The position numbers were made by a program, and so were the translations under genes. Positions 6,431-13,895 of a stretch of DNA of 14,499 nt are shown here, in pieces (the first letter of the stretch is position 1; each line of letters opens with the position of its first letter). The DNA comes from Candidatus Kappaea frigidicola (GTDB taxonomy: Bacteria; Omnitrophota; Gorgyraeia; JAGLLT01): the NCBI GenBank assembly GCA_030765555.1, contig JAVCCI010000010.1, forward strand, positions 1-14,499. The letters are read 5' to 3'. The notes under the pieces were generated by a model, which did not search any database, had not been told where the DNA came from, and saw only the letters and a list, made by a program, of their open reading frames with translations.

Positions 6431-8842
6431 ATGGATTTTAAACTAACCAGTAAAGCATTTAAACTAAACGGGAACGATTTTTTCATTCTTTCAGGTGAAG
6501 TGCATTATTTTAGAATTCCAAAAAGGCTTTGGAGAAAGCACTTAACTCTTCTCAAGGAGGCAAGCTGCAATACAGTTTCTACTTATATACCTTGGTGTTG
6601 GCATGAGCATGATGATAATAAGTTTGATTTTACAGGCAAAACGTGCCCTGAGCGAAATCTCATTGGTTTTCTAGATCTTTGTCATGAAATGGGTCTTTAC
6701 GTAATAGTGAAGCCCGGACCGTATATTTTAGCTGAATATAAACGTAATGGTTTACCGGAGTGGCTCTTTGATAATTATCCAGAAGTCCAGGCTATAGATG
6801 AAAATTCTAATATTCACCCGCTTAAGATGACAACATATATGAATCCCGTTTATTTAAAGTATGCTAAGCGGTGGTATGACAATATTTTGCCTATTATAAG
6901 AGATTATCAAATTACAAATAACAAAATGATTATCATGATGCAGTTATGTAATGAGATAGCCTTTTATTATTGGTTTTCGGCTGAGGGTGACTATAATTCT
7001 GAATGTCTTAAATATTATCATGAATTTTTAGAGAATAAATATACTAATATAAAGAGTTTAAATAGACTTTATAAAACAGATTACAGTGCTTTTAAAAAGG
7101 TTGGTCCTCCAAAAGGCAATGTTAAGTGTAAGAAGGATTATTTCGGTTATCGCGACTGGCATTTATTTTATCGCTGGTATTATGCAGTATATTTAACACA
7201 TCTTTTAAAAGAAGTAAGAAGTCAAGGAGTGGATATACCTACATTTCATAATCTTCCTGGATGGATTGATGGTAGGGCTCTTGAGTATCCAGTGAACGTA
7301 ATAATGTATGATGAATTGGAAAAAATAGCTCCTGAGATTATGCTAGGAGTTGATCATATACCCGAAACAGTTGATTTTAGAAATTTACATGATGATTTAG
7401 TCTGCAATGAAGTAGCTCGCGCTCTTCAGAATCATAGGCATCCCACAATGGGTGTTGAAATTCAAGCTGGCAGTCGCCATCACAAAACCAGAGTGTATGC
7501 AAATGAGCTCGACTTGTTTTATAAAGCGTGTTTGGTGCATGGCTTAAAGGGCATTAATTTCTACATGTTTTCGCAGGGAGTAAATCCTCCGAGAAAAGGA
7601 GATTTGGGTCCAGTTTTTTATTGGCAGACGCCAGTTGATAATAATGCTGAACCTTCAGAGCTTTATGATACAGTTCAGAAATTTGGAGAGTTCATAGGAA
7701 CTCACGGAGTTAAAATTGCTAATTCGAGCAAAAAAGCTTCTATTGGTGTGGGTTTATATAGGCCTTATTACCACACAGAGTTTACAATACCTGCTTTTGG
7801 AAAGAGGAAATTTAACGTTGAAGATTTAGGAATGCATTACGATCCTCAGAGATTGAGAGATTCTGTTTTATTTGATGGTTTATTGAGAGCCCTTCAGATA
7901 TTAAATGAAGATTTCATGATGGAGGATTTACAAAGTATAGATTTAAAGCACCTTAAGAAGTATAAGCAGCTTTGGGTAATGTCCTTAGATTGTATGGATA
8001 AGGATACTCAGAAAAAACTTGCCAATTATATAAAAGCTGGTGGCCACCTTGTTATTCTGCCCACCTTTCCACAAAAAGACTTAGACTTAAAGAAATGTAC
8101 GTATTTAGAAGAATTTTGTAAAATATCCAACGAAAAAACAGTCTATCCAATTACGCCTAAAATTGATCTCTTAGGGGTTAAAGATTTTCAATGTTTTCCA
8201 AGGATAAATATATACAAGGCAAGCCAGGCTAAGACCATTGCTGTAACTGAAGCTGGGGAATGTTGTGGGCTAAGTAAAAAAATAGAAAAAGGAAAGGTAA
8301 CGATTTTAGGAACCGCTTTTAGTTATGAGCTGGGAGAGCATTTAGAGGCTTACAAAAAATTAATTAATACGGATAAGATTAAGAAATTCGTTAAGGTAGA
8401 TAACTCAAATATAATAGCAGGGGAACTTTTTGGAAAAGATTGCAACTATTTATATGTTATGAATTATCATAGAAATTATCAGTCTTTTAATATGCAAATT
8501 AGCAATATGGTTTCACCTAGTTTAAAGAAAATACTTAAAAACAAAACTTTTTTAATACCTTCTACTTACGGTTTTATTGCTCCTCTTAATATGCAACTTT
8601 CTCCAGGTCTAAGTATAACATTTACAACCTCAGAGGTATTAAGCATAAACAAGCAAAAAGATTTTATTGAGTTAAAAATTACTGGTCACAAGGAGTTTGA
8701 TGGCGGTTTGCTTTTAAAAGCACAAAATAAGCCTAAAAAAATCTTAATAAATGGCAAAAAGGTCAATTTTAGGTGTAATTCAAAGGAAATATATCTAGAA
8801 TACGCTCATAAACAAAAGCCTTTATCAATAAAGATATATTAA
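6431..8842 (+). CDS. GH35-like beta-galactosidase family glycoside hydrolase
   Basis: This 803-residue protein has no signal peptide and should act in the cytoplasm on an imported beta-linked (probably galactosyl) oligosaccharide. The TIM barrel shows the GH35 N-terminal signature: 'ILSGEVHYFRIPKRLW', 'NTVSTYIPWCWHEH' and 'VIVKPGPYILAEY...GLPEWL' within about residues 18-114. The acid/base is probably Glu175 in 'MMQLCNEIAF', and the nucleophile is probably Glu343 in 'GVEIQAGS'. From about 440 to 640 there is an alpha/beta region with 'QLWVMSLDCMDKDTQKKL' and 'AGGHLVILP', like the glutamine-amidotransferase-fold domain of GH42 and some microbial GH35 enzymes; beta-rich domains finish the chain. 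The residue before the acid/base Asn-Glu is Cys rather than the usual Glu of GH35 'ENE', so this is a divergent branch and the true substrate is open. GAGG at 6416-6419 precedes the ATG. A terminator hairpin follows the stop. Confidence 0.88.
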   Translation: MDFKLTSKAFKLNGNDFFILSGEVHYFRIPKRLWRKHLTLLKEASCNTVSTYIPWCWHEHDDNKFDFTGKTCPERNLIGFLDLCHEMGLYVIVKPGPYILAEYKRNGLPEWLFDNYPEVQAIDENSNIHPLKMTTYMNPVYLKYAKRWYDNILPIIRDYQITNNKMIIMMQLCNEIAFYYWFSAEGDYNSECLKYYHEFLENKYTNIKSLNRLYKTDYSAFKKVGPPKGNVKCKKDYFGYRDWHLFYRWYYAVYLTHLLKEVRSQGVDIPTFHNLPGWIDGRALEYPVNVIMYDELEKIAPEIMLGVDHIPETVDFRNLHDDLVCNEVARALQNHRHPTMGVEIQAGSRHHKTRVYANELDLFYKACLVHGLKGINFYMFSQGVNPPRKGDLGPVFYWQTPVDNNAEPSELYDTVQKFGEFIGTHGVKIANSSKKASIGVGLYRPYYHTEFTIPAFGKRKFNVEDLGMHYDPQRLRDSVLFDGLLRALQILNEDFMMEDLQSIDLKHLKKYKQLWVMSLDCMDKDTQKKLANYIKAGGHLVILPTFPQKDLDLKKCTYLEEFCKISNEKTVYPITPKIDLLGVKDFQCFPRINIYKASQAKTIAVTEAGECCGLSKKIEKGKVTILGTAFSYELGEHLEAYKKLINTDKIKKFVKVDNSNIIAGELFGKDCNYLYVMNYHRNYQSFNMQISNMVSPSLKKILKNKTFLIPSTYGFIAPLNMQLSPGLSITFTTSEVLSINKQKDFIELKITGHKEFDGGLLLKAQNKPKKILINGKKVNFRCNSKEIYLEYAHKQKPLSIKIY

Positions 8843-8847
8843 GCCTA

Positions 8848-8880
8848 AAGCAAAATAATACTTTGTTGTATTTTTTGCTT
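8848..8880. terminator. A/T-rich hairpin terminator after the GH35-like gene
   Basis: AAGCAAAATAATAC pairs with GTATTTTTTGCTT with one bulged base and a 6-base loop, starting six bases after the stop codon. The 5' arm is A-rich and the 3' arm holds the T-run, so it could work in both directions. No separate T-tract follows. Confidence 0.55.
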
Positions 8881-8907
8881 GAACACTCTTGAGCTTCGTG
8901 GGATAAT
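8879..8907 (+). promoter_or_regulatory. Promoter for the coiled-coil protein gene and possibly purH-folC-mnmE
   Basis: TTGAAC at 8879-8884 (4 of 6) and GATAAT at 8902-8907 (5 of 6) are separated by 17 bases. Transcription would start near 8914, inside the left arm of the 12-bp inverted repeat that begins at 8910. No other good promoter was found before purH, so this may drive the whole downstream cluster. Confidence 0.55.
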
Positions 8908-8909
8908 TA

Positions 8910-8947
8910 GGTAAGTGTTTCTGATGAAACGCTTACCTTTTATTTTT
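8910..8947 (+). terminator. 12-bp hairpin with T-rich tail just upstream of a gene (terminator, operator or 5' stabiliser)
   Basis: GGTAAGTGTTTC (8910-8921) pairs with GAAACGCTTACC (8926-8937) with one G-U wobble around a TGAT loop, followed by TTTTATTTTT. By shape it is an intrinsic terminator. However, it lies only about 16 bases before the next start codon and overlaps the predicted start site of the promoter at 8879-8907. It could instead be an operator or a hairpin at the very 5' end of the mRNA. Confidence 0.75.
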
Positions 8948-8963
8948 AACAGGGAGTAAATAT

Positions 8964-9536
8964 ATGAGGGTCGTAAAATATTTAACTGTAATTATGATTA
9001 GCTGTTTTGTTTGTTCCAGTTTAAGTTGTAACCCATTTTTTGACAGGCAGCAGGCTAAAACTACAGTACTCGATGAAGATCCGTCCTTCGCTGATGTGCT
9101 ACATGAGAGAGATAGAATCAACACACAGATTAAAAAGGCTAATAATGTGCTAAAGGTGAAGAAAAAAGAAATGGAGAAGGCAGTTAGCCAGTTGAAGAAA
9201 GAATATGCCAAAGAGGATAAAAAAATAGGCGTAGAAACAAAAAATCTTAAAAATGAATTAAATAAGTATGTTACGGAAATAAAACTTAAAACAAATGGCC
9301 TTTCGCAAGAGTTAAAAACAAAGAAAAGGTTTCTAAAGAGTACTGAAGCTACTATAAAAGAAGCCAATAAGCTTCTTTCGGAAGATTCACAGGCACAGCT
9401 ATCCTCTGATGAAGAAATGAAATGGAAGGATAAGCTCATAGAGCTTAATGCTCAAAAAGATGATGTAACGCGTCAAATAGAGAAGTTAAATAGTGAAATT
9501 AATATCGAAAAGTTAAAGCTAAAACTACTGAATTAA
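8964..9536 (+). CDS. Coiled-coil probable lipoprotein of unknown function
   Basis: The 190-residue protein begins with a short basic start and a hydrophobic core (Tyr6 to about Leu20), then 'SLSC' with a candidate acylated Cys at residue 22. The -3 residue is Ser rather than Leu, so the lipobox is imperfect. After 'DEDPSFADVLHERDRI' almost the whole chain (about 45-190) is charged heptad-like helix rich in Lys, Glu and Leu, with only one short break near 'LSEDSQAQLSSDEE' (about 138-151). It should form a long coiled coil in the periplasm, tethered to a membrane. AGGGAG at 8951-8956 precedes the ATG. purH begins 23 bases after the stop. I do not recognise a family, and a structural or spacer role is only inferred. 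Confidence 0.75.
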   Translation: MRVVKYLTVIMISCFVCSSLSCNPFFDRQQAKTTVLDEDPSFADVLHERDRINTQIKKANNVLKVKKKEMEKAVSQLKKEYAKEDKKIGVETKNLKNELNKYVTEIKLKTNGLSQELKTKKRFLKSTEATIKEANKLLSEDSQAQLSSDEEMKWKDKLIELNAQKDDVTRQIEKLNSEINIEKLKLKLLN

Positions 9537-9559
9537 TAAAACTAATTCCATCATAAGAA

Positions 9560-11143
9560 ATGTTAAAAATAAAAAAAGCTATAGTTAGCGTATCTGATAA
9601 AAGTAAGATAGAAAAATTCGCCAAAGGTTTAAGTGAAGTCGGCGTAGAGTTGATTTCAACGGGGGGTACAAAAAAGGTTATCGAGCAGGCTGGCATAAAG
9701 GTGACGGCAGTTGCTGATTATACGCAAGCACCGGAAATGCTCGATGGTAGGGTGAAGACTCTGCATCCTAAAATCCATGCGGGTATTCTTGCTAAAAGAA
9801 ATAATCCAGAACATCTTCAACAGCTAAAAGTTGCTGGAGTTAGCTTGATTGATATGGTAGTGGTTAATCTTTATCCCTTCGAAATGACTATTAACAAGCC
9901 AGATGTATCTTTAGATGAGGCTATAGAGAATATTGATATTGGTGGTCCTACGATGTTAAGAGCTGCTGCCAAAAACTATAAAGCGGTTGCAGTTGTTAGT
10001 TCTCCAACTCAGTATGATCAAATATTAGATGAGTTAAAGGCTAACGATGGATGTTTAAGTGAGGCTACTTTATCTCGTTTAGCCGTTGAAACCTTTAAGA
10101 AAACATCGAATTATGATACTCAAATATGTAATTATCTTGATGCTCACATTATAAGTGAAGCTGATGGCTCTCCTCTAGAAAGTCACGATTTTTCTTTTGT
10201 ATCTGACTTAAGTTTCAATGTAAAAAAAATACAAGATCTAAGATATGGAGAAAACCCTCATCAAAGCGCTGCTTTTTATCGGGATGATAAGATGAGTCAT
10301 CCGAGCATATGTGCAGCTAAGCAATTGCACGGAAAAGAACTTTCATTTAATAACATCCTGGACTTAAATGCTGCTATTGAAATCCTTAAAGATTTTGATA
10401 AGCCTATGGCTTGTGTTTTAAAGCATAATAATCCTTGCGGGGCTGCTGTAGCTGATAGTTTAGCTTTAGCATATAAAATGGCCTTGGATTGTGATCCGAT
10501 GTCAGCATATGGCAGTATCATAGGTTTAAATCAGGTTGTAGATGAAGAGACGGCTGCGCTTATACATGAAACTCGTTTTATTGAGTGTGTAGTTGCCTGT
10601 GGCTATACTGAAAATGCTCTTGGAATGTTAAAAAAGAAGAAAAATATTAGGATATTAGATATTCCGGAATTAAACTCTAGAGGGCTAGATATTGATTTAA
10701 AGAAAGTAAATGGCGGTCTTTTGTTGCAGGAAAAGGATTTATTAAGAATTGAGTCTGAAGATTTAAAGATAGTAACGAAAAGAAAACCTACTAAACAGGA
10801 AACAGAGTCTTTAATGTTTGCTTGGAGGATTTGTAAATATGTTAAATCTAATGCTATTGTTTTGGCAAAAGATACAAAGACTGTAGGTATTGGAGCTGGT
10901 CAAATGAGTCGCGTCGATTCAGTAATTATTGCGATCAGGAAAGCTGGAAAGTTAACAAAGGATGCTGTAATGGCAAGCGATGCTTTCTTTCCCATGAAAG
11001 ATTCTGTAGAGTATGCTCGCAAGGCTAATATAAAAGCTATCATACAGCCCGGTGGTTCGATTAGAGATCCAGAAGTTATTAAAGAGGCTGATGACTGTGG
11101 CATTGCTATGGTTTTCACTGGCGTCAGACATTTTAAACACTAA
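9560..11143 (+). CDS. purH: Bifunctional AICAR formyltransferase / IMP cyclohydrolase
   Basis: This 527-residue enzyme, a normal length for PurH, does the last two steps of purine synthesis in the cytosol: it formylates AICAR using 10-formyltetrahydrofolate and then closes the ring to IMP. The N-terminal cyclohydrolase (MGS-like) domain shows 'STGGT' at 33-37 and 'EMLDGRVKTLHPKIHAGIL'. The linker carries 'DLRYGENPHQSAAFY'. The transformylase domain has 'LKHNNPCGAA' with the catalytic Lys288-His289 pair, then 'GAGQMSRVDS', 'ASDAFFPMKDSVE', 'IIQPGGSIRD' and the typical end 'MVFTGVRHFKH'. No deletion or frameshift is seen. There is no clear Shine-Dalgarno before the ATG. The folC gene starts six bases after the stop, so purH, folC and mnmE form one likely operon linked by folate one-carbon chemistry. 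Confidence 0.97.
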   Translation: MLKIKKAIVSVSDKSKIEKFAKGLSEVGVELISTGGTKKVIEQAGIKVTAVADYTQAPEMLDGRVKTLHPKIHAGILAKRNNPEHLQQLKVAGVSLIDMVVVNLYPFEMTINKPDVSLDEAIENIDIGGPTMLRAAAKNYKAVAVVSSPTQYDQILDELKANDGCLSEATLSRLAVETFKKTSNYDTQICNYLDAHIISEADGSPLESHDFSFVSDLSFNVKKIQDLRYGENPHQSAAFYRDDKMSHPSICAAKQLHGKELSFNNILDLNAAIEILKDFDKPMACVLKHNNPCGAAVADSLALAYKMALDCDPMSAYGSIIGLNQVVDEETAALIHETRFIECVVACGYTENALGMLKKKKNIRILDIPELNSRGLDIDLKKVNGGLLLQEKDLLRIESEDLKIVTKRKPTKQETESLMFAWRICKYVKSNAIVLAKDTKTVGIGAGQMSRVDSVIIAIRKAGKLTKDAVMASDAFFPMKDSVEYARKANIKAIIQPGGSIRDPEVIKEADDCGIAMVFTGVRHFKH

Positions 11144-11149
11144 TCTTTG

Positions 11150-12475
11150 ATGAAATATCAAGAAGCAGTAACCTACCTAAATTCTTTTATAAACTTCGAA
11201 AAACAAATAAAGTTTAATTATAACCGATTAAAACTTAATCGAGTTCGTTTTATACTTGATATTTTGGGCAATCCTCAAAAACATCTTAAAGTTATCAAGG
11301 TTGCGGGGACAAAAGGCAAGGGGTCTACCGCTAACTATATTAACAATATTTTATTTGAGGCTGGTTATAGAGTTGGTTTATATACCTCTCCACATTTACA
11401 TGATTTCAGAGAAAGGATAAAGCTAGACAAGAGAGTAATTACAAAGAAAGAGCTGGTAGAAGTTGTACAAAGGGTGCGAAAGGGTATTAACAAGCACTTA
11501 AAACAAGGTGGGCAAAAGCCAACATTTTTTGAAGTTTATACAATTTGTGCTTTCTATTATTTTTTTGTTAAAAGAGCAGACTTTGTGATTTTAGAAGCTG
11601 GATTAGGGGGGAGGCTGGATGCAACTAACGTTGCTCAAGGTATAATATCCATTCTTACTCCTATAAGCTATGAGCATATGGACAAATTAGGAAATAAATT
11701 AGAATCCATTGCTTTTGAAAAAGCTTCAATAATAAATAATAACTCTTACGTGATTAGTTCTCATCAACGCCCTTCAGCTTTTAAAGTTATTCAGCGTATG
11801 GCAAAGGTAAAGAAAGCACCTTTCTATGCGTGTAAGAGGAGCTTTGATTACAGATTAAAACGAATATCTAACCTTAAGCAGACCTTTGATTATGAGGGTC
11901 TCAAGGTGAATTTGCATGGTTTAAAGACAAGTCTTTTGGGTGAGCATCAGCTTGAAAATGCATCTTGTGCTTTAGCGGCCATAGAAGTTCTTGTAATTTT
12001 GGGATATACGATAGATAATAGAGCTATTAAAAGAGGGATTAATAATACTGATTGGCCAGGGCGCCTTGAAGTTGTAGCAAAAAGGCCTCATGTTGTTTTA
12101 GATGGGGCTCAGAATAAAGCTAGTATGCTAGTATTAGTAAAGGCTTTAAGTAAATATTTCAAATATAAAAATCTTATTGTTCTTTTGGGAATTTCTGCTG
12201 ACAAAGATATCAAGGGTATTTGTCAGATTATAAGTAGAGCAGCTGATGAAATTATTCTAACCAAGAGCTTGCATCCTAGGGCTGCATTGCCCAATGTAAT
12301 CGAGAAGCATTTTAAAGATTGCAGAAGGAAGAATACGCAAAGTACTTATAATATTACTGATGCTTTTAAACTAGCAAGTAAACTAAGTAAAAAAAATGAT
12401 TTAATAGTGTGCTGTGGTTCTTTGTTTGTGGTAGCTGAGGTTAGACAACTAATGGGAATTAATAGGATACATTAG
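11150..12475 (+). CDS. folC: Folylpolyglutamate synthase (possibly also dihydrofolate synthase)
   Basis: The ATG at 11150 is preferred over the adjoining in-frame TTG at 11147; this gives 441 residues. FolC adds glutamates to folates using ATP, and many bacterial forms also make dihydrofolate from dihydropteroate. Mur-ligase-type motifs are clear: P-loop 'GTKGKGST' (53-60), 'GLYTSPHLHDFRERI', 'LEAGLGGRLDATNV', 'LLGEHQLENASCALAA', 'WPGRLEVV', and 'LDGAQN' with Asp318. The last motif is DGAHN in most members; here His is replaced by Gln321. Whether the dihydrofolate synthase activity is present cannot be read from sequence alone. It lies six bases after purH and 13 bases before mnmE, with no visible Shine-Dalgarno, consistent with one transcript. 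Its product supports PurH and MnmE, which both use folate one-carbon units. Confidence 0.95.
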   Translation: MKYQEAVTYLNSFINFEKQIKFNYNRLKLNRVRFILDILGNPQKHLKVIKVAGTKGKGSTANYINNILFEAGYRVGLYTSPHLHDFRERIKLDKRVITKKELVEVVQRVRKGINKHLKQGGQKPTFFEVYTICAFYYFFVKRADFVILEAGLGGRLDATNVAQGIISILTPISYEHMDKLGNKLESIAFEKASIINNNSYVISSHQRPSAFKVIQRMAKVKKAPFYACKRSFDYRLKRISNLKQTFDYEGLKVNLHGLKTSLLGEHQLENASCALAAIEVLVILGYTIDNRAIKRGINNTDWPGRLEVVAKRPHVVLDGAQNKASMLVLVKALSKYFKYKNLIVLLGISADKDIKGICQIISRAADEIILTKSLHPRAALPNVIEKHFKDCRRKNTQSTYNITDAFKLASKLSKKNDLIVCCGSLFVVAEVRQLMGINRIH

Positions 12476-12488
12476 ATAGATATCTACT

Positions 12489-13889
12489 ATGAAAAAAAAT
12501 AGGACAGAAAAAGATACAATAGCGGCCATATCGACACCCATTGGAGTGGGTGGACTAGCAATAATACGTATAAGTGGCCTTAAAGCAATTAAAGTTGCTA
12601 GCAAGATTTTTAGAGCAAAAAACAAAAAATCAATTTCAAAAGCTAAGAGTCACACTATTAAATACGGTCACATATTTAGTTATCCAAAAAATATAAAACC
12701 TATTGACGAGGTACTTTTAAGTCTTATGCGAGGCCCAAAGACATATACTACTGAGGACGTGGTTGAAATAAGTTGTCATGGTGGGTTGGTTTCGGCTAGA
12801 GTGATATTAGAATTACTATTGCGATCCGGTGCTCGTTTGGCTGAACCAGGAGAATTTACTAAACGCGCCCTTATTAATGGGCGTATTGATTTATTACAGG
12901 CAGAAGCTGTTAATGATATGGTTAATGCTAAAACTGACAAGAGCCTGCAGCTTGCATTTGAACATCTTAAAGGAAATTTTTCTAGCTCTATAAAGCAAAT
13001 GGCAGATGGTTTAGCTGATATTATTTCAGATATTGAAGCAGCTATTGATTTTGATTCCCAGCATATTAAAAGTTTAAACAAAAAAAAGATTAAGGGTAAT
13101 CTCAAGCGGAAATTAGACACCCTAGAAAAAATGCTTAGAGAGGCTGACTATGGCATTGTTGTTAATGAAGGCATTTCTGTTGTAATTTGCGGTAAGGCAA
13201 ATGTAGGCAAGTCAAGTTTAATGAATGCCTTTTTAAAGACAGAAAAAGTTATTGTTAGCCCGATAGCTGGAACAACTAGAGATACCATTGAAGAAATTAT
13301 TAATATTAAGGGAGTAGCTTTAAAATTCATTGATACCGCGGGTATAATTAAATCTGCTGGTATTTTAGAGGCAAAAAGTATTGAAAAAACTATCGAATCT
13401 CTTAAAAAAGCCGATTTAGCTTTATTGATTTTAGATGTTTCTAAAAAAATAACATCAGATGATAAGAAAATAATGGATTTGATATCCGATAAACCGCATA
13501 TAATTGCTTTGAATAAAGTTGATTTAAAGAATAATATCAATTTCAAGTCTATGAGTGATTTTTTGAATAATAAAAAAGTAATTCATATATCAGCAATCAG
13601 AAGAACCAATTTGGATAAATTGGAAGAAGAAATATTGAAATGTGTTTTTGATGGTCACACAAGAAATATTAACAGTCAAATGATTAATAATTTAAGACAA
13701 AAAGAACTTATCAAAAATAGTTATAATGCACTTTCAAGAGGCTATAAGTCTTTAAATGACAATTTATCGTATGAATTTGTTTCGCTTGATTTAAGGGAAG
13801 CTCTTAATCATTTATTGACCATAACAGGTCAAGCAGTTAGTGCTGATATTTTAGAAAGAATTTTTAGTAAATTTTGTATAGGCAAGTAA
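12489..13889 (+). CDS. mnmE: tRNA uridine-5-carboxymethylaminomethyl modification GTPase MnmE (TrmE)
   Basis: MnmE works with MnmG to modify the wobble uridine (U34) of certain tRNAs, using GTP and a methylene-tetrahydrofolate carbon. The 466-residue protein is complete. The N-terminal folate-binding domain has 'DTIAAISTPIGVGGLAIIRISG' split over residues 9-30, 'TYTTEDVVEISCHGG' and 'EPGEFTKRALINGRIDLLQAEA'-type sequence around 120-141. The inserted G domain carries all motifs: 'GKANVGKSS' (235-243), 'GTTRDT', 'DTAG', 'NKVD' and 'SAI'. The chain ends in the required 'FCIGK' with its catalytic Cys (463). There is no Shine-Dalgarno before the ATG, which lies 13 bases after folC. The partner gene mnmG is not in the window; the heptad-repeat region follows instead. 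Confidence 0.97.
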   Translation: MKKNRTEKDTIAAISTPIGVGGLAIIRISGLKAIKVASKIFRAKNKKSISKAKSHTIKYGHIFSYPKNIKPIDEVLLSLMRGPKTYTTEDVVEISCHGGLVSARVILELLLRSGARLAEPGEFTKRALINGRIDLLQAEAVNDMVNAKTDKSLQLAFEHLKGNFSSSIKQMADGLADIISDIEAAIDFDSQHIKSLNKKKIKGNLKRKLDTLEKMLREADYGIVVNEGISVVICGKANVGKSSLMNAFLKTEKVIVSPIAGTTRDTIEEIINIKGVALKFIDTAGIIKSAGILEAKSIEKTIESLKKADLALLILDVSKKITSDDKKIMDLISDKPHIIALNKVDLKNNINFKSMSDFLNNKKVIHISAIRRTNLDKLEEEILKCVFDGHTRNINSQMINNLRQKELIKNSYNALSRGYKSLNDNLSYEFVSLDLREALNHLLTITGQAVSADILERIFSKFCIGK

Positions 13890-13895
13890 AAAATA

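Noticed and set aside
8933..9439. 168-codon open frame on the minus strand
   Set aside because: It lies opposite the coiled-coil gene, whose Lys/Glu-rich codons leave few stops on the other strand. Its translation is low-complexity Ser/Phe/Leu with no motif, and the + strand gene has signal, ribosome binding site and codon logic.
11147..11149. TTG at 11147 as the start of folC
   Set aside because: The directly following ATG at 11150 is the more usual start and loses only one residue; neither has a Shine-Dalgarno to argue otherwise.
12776..13546. Two minus-strand frames (114 and 132 codons) inside mnmE
   Set aside because: Both are antisense shadows of a complete, strongly conserved MnmE with all motifs intact.
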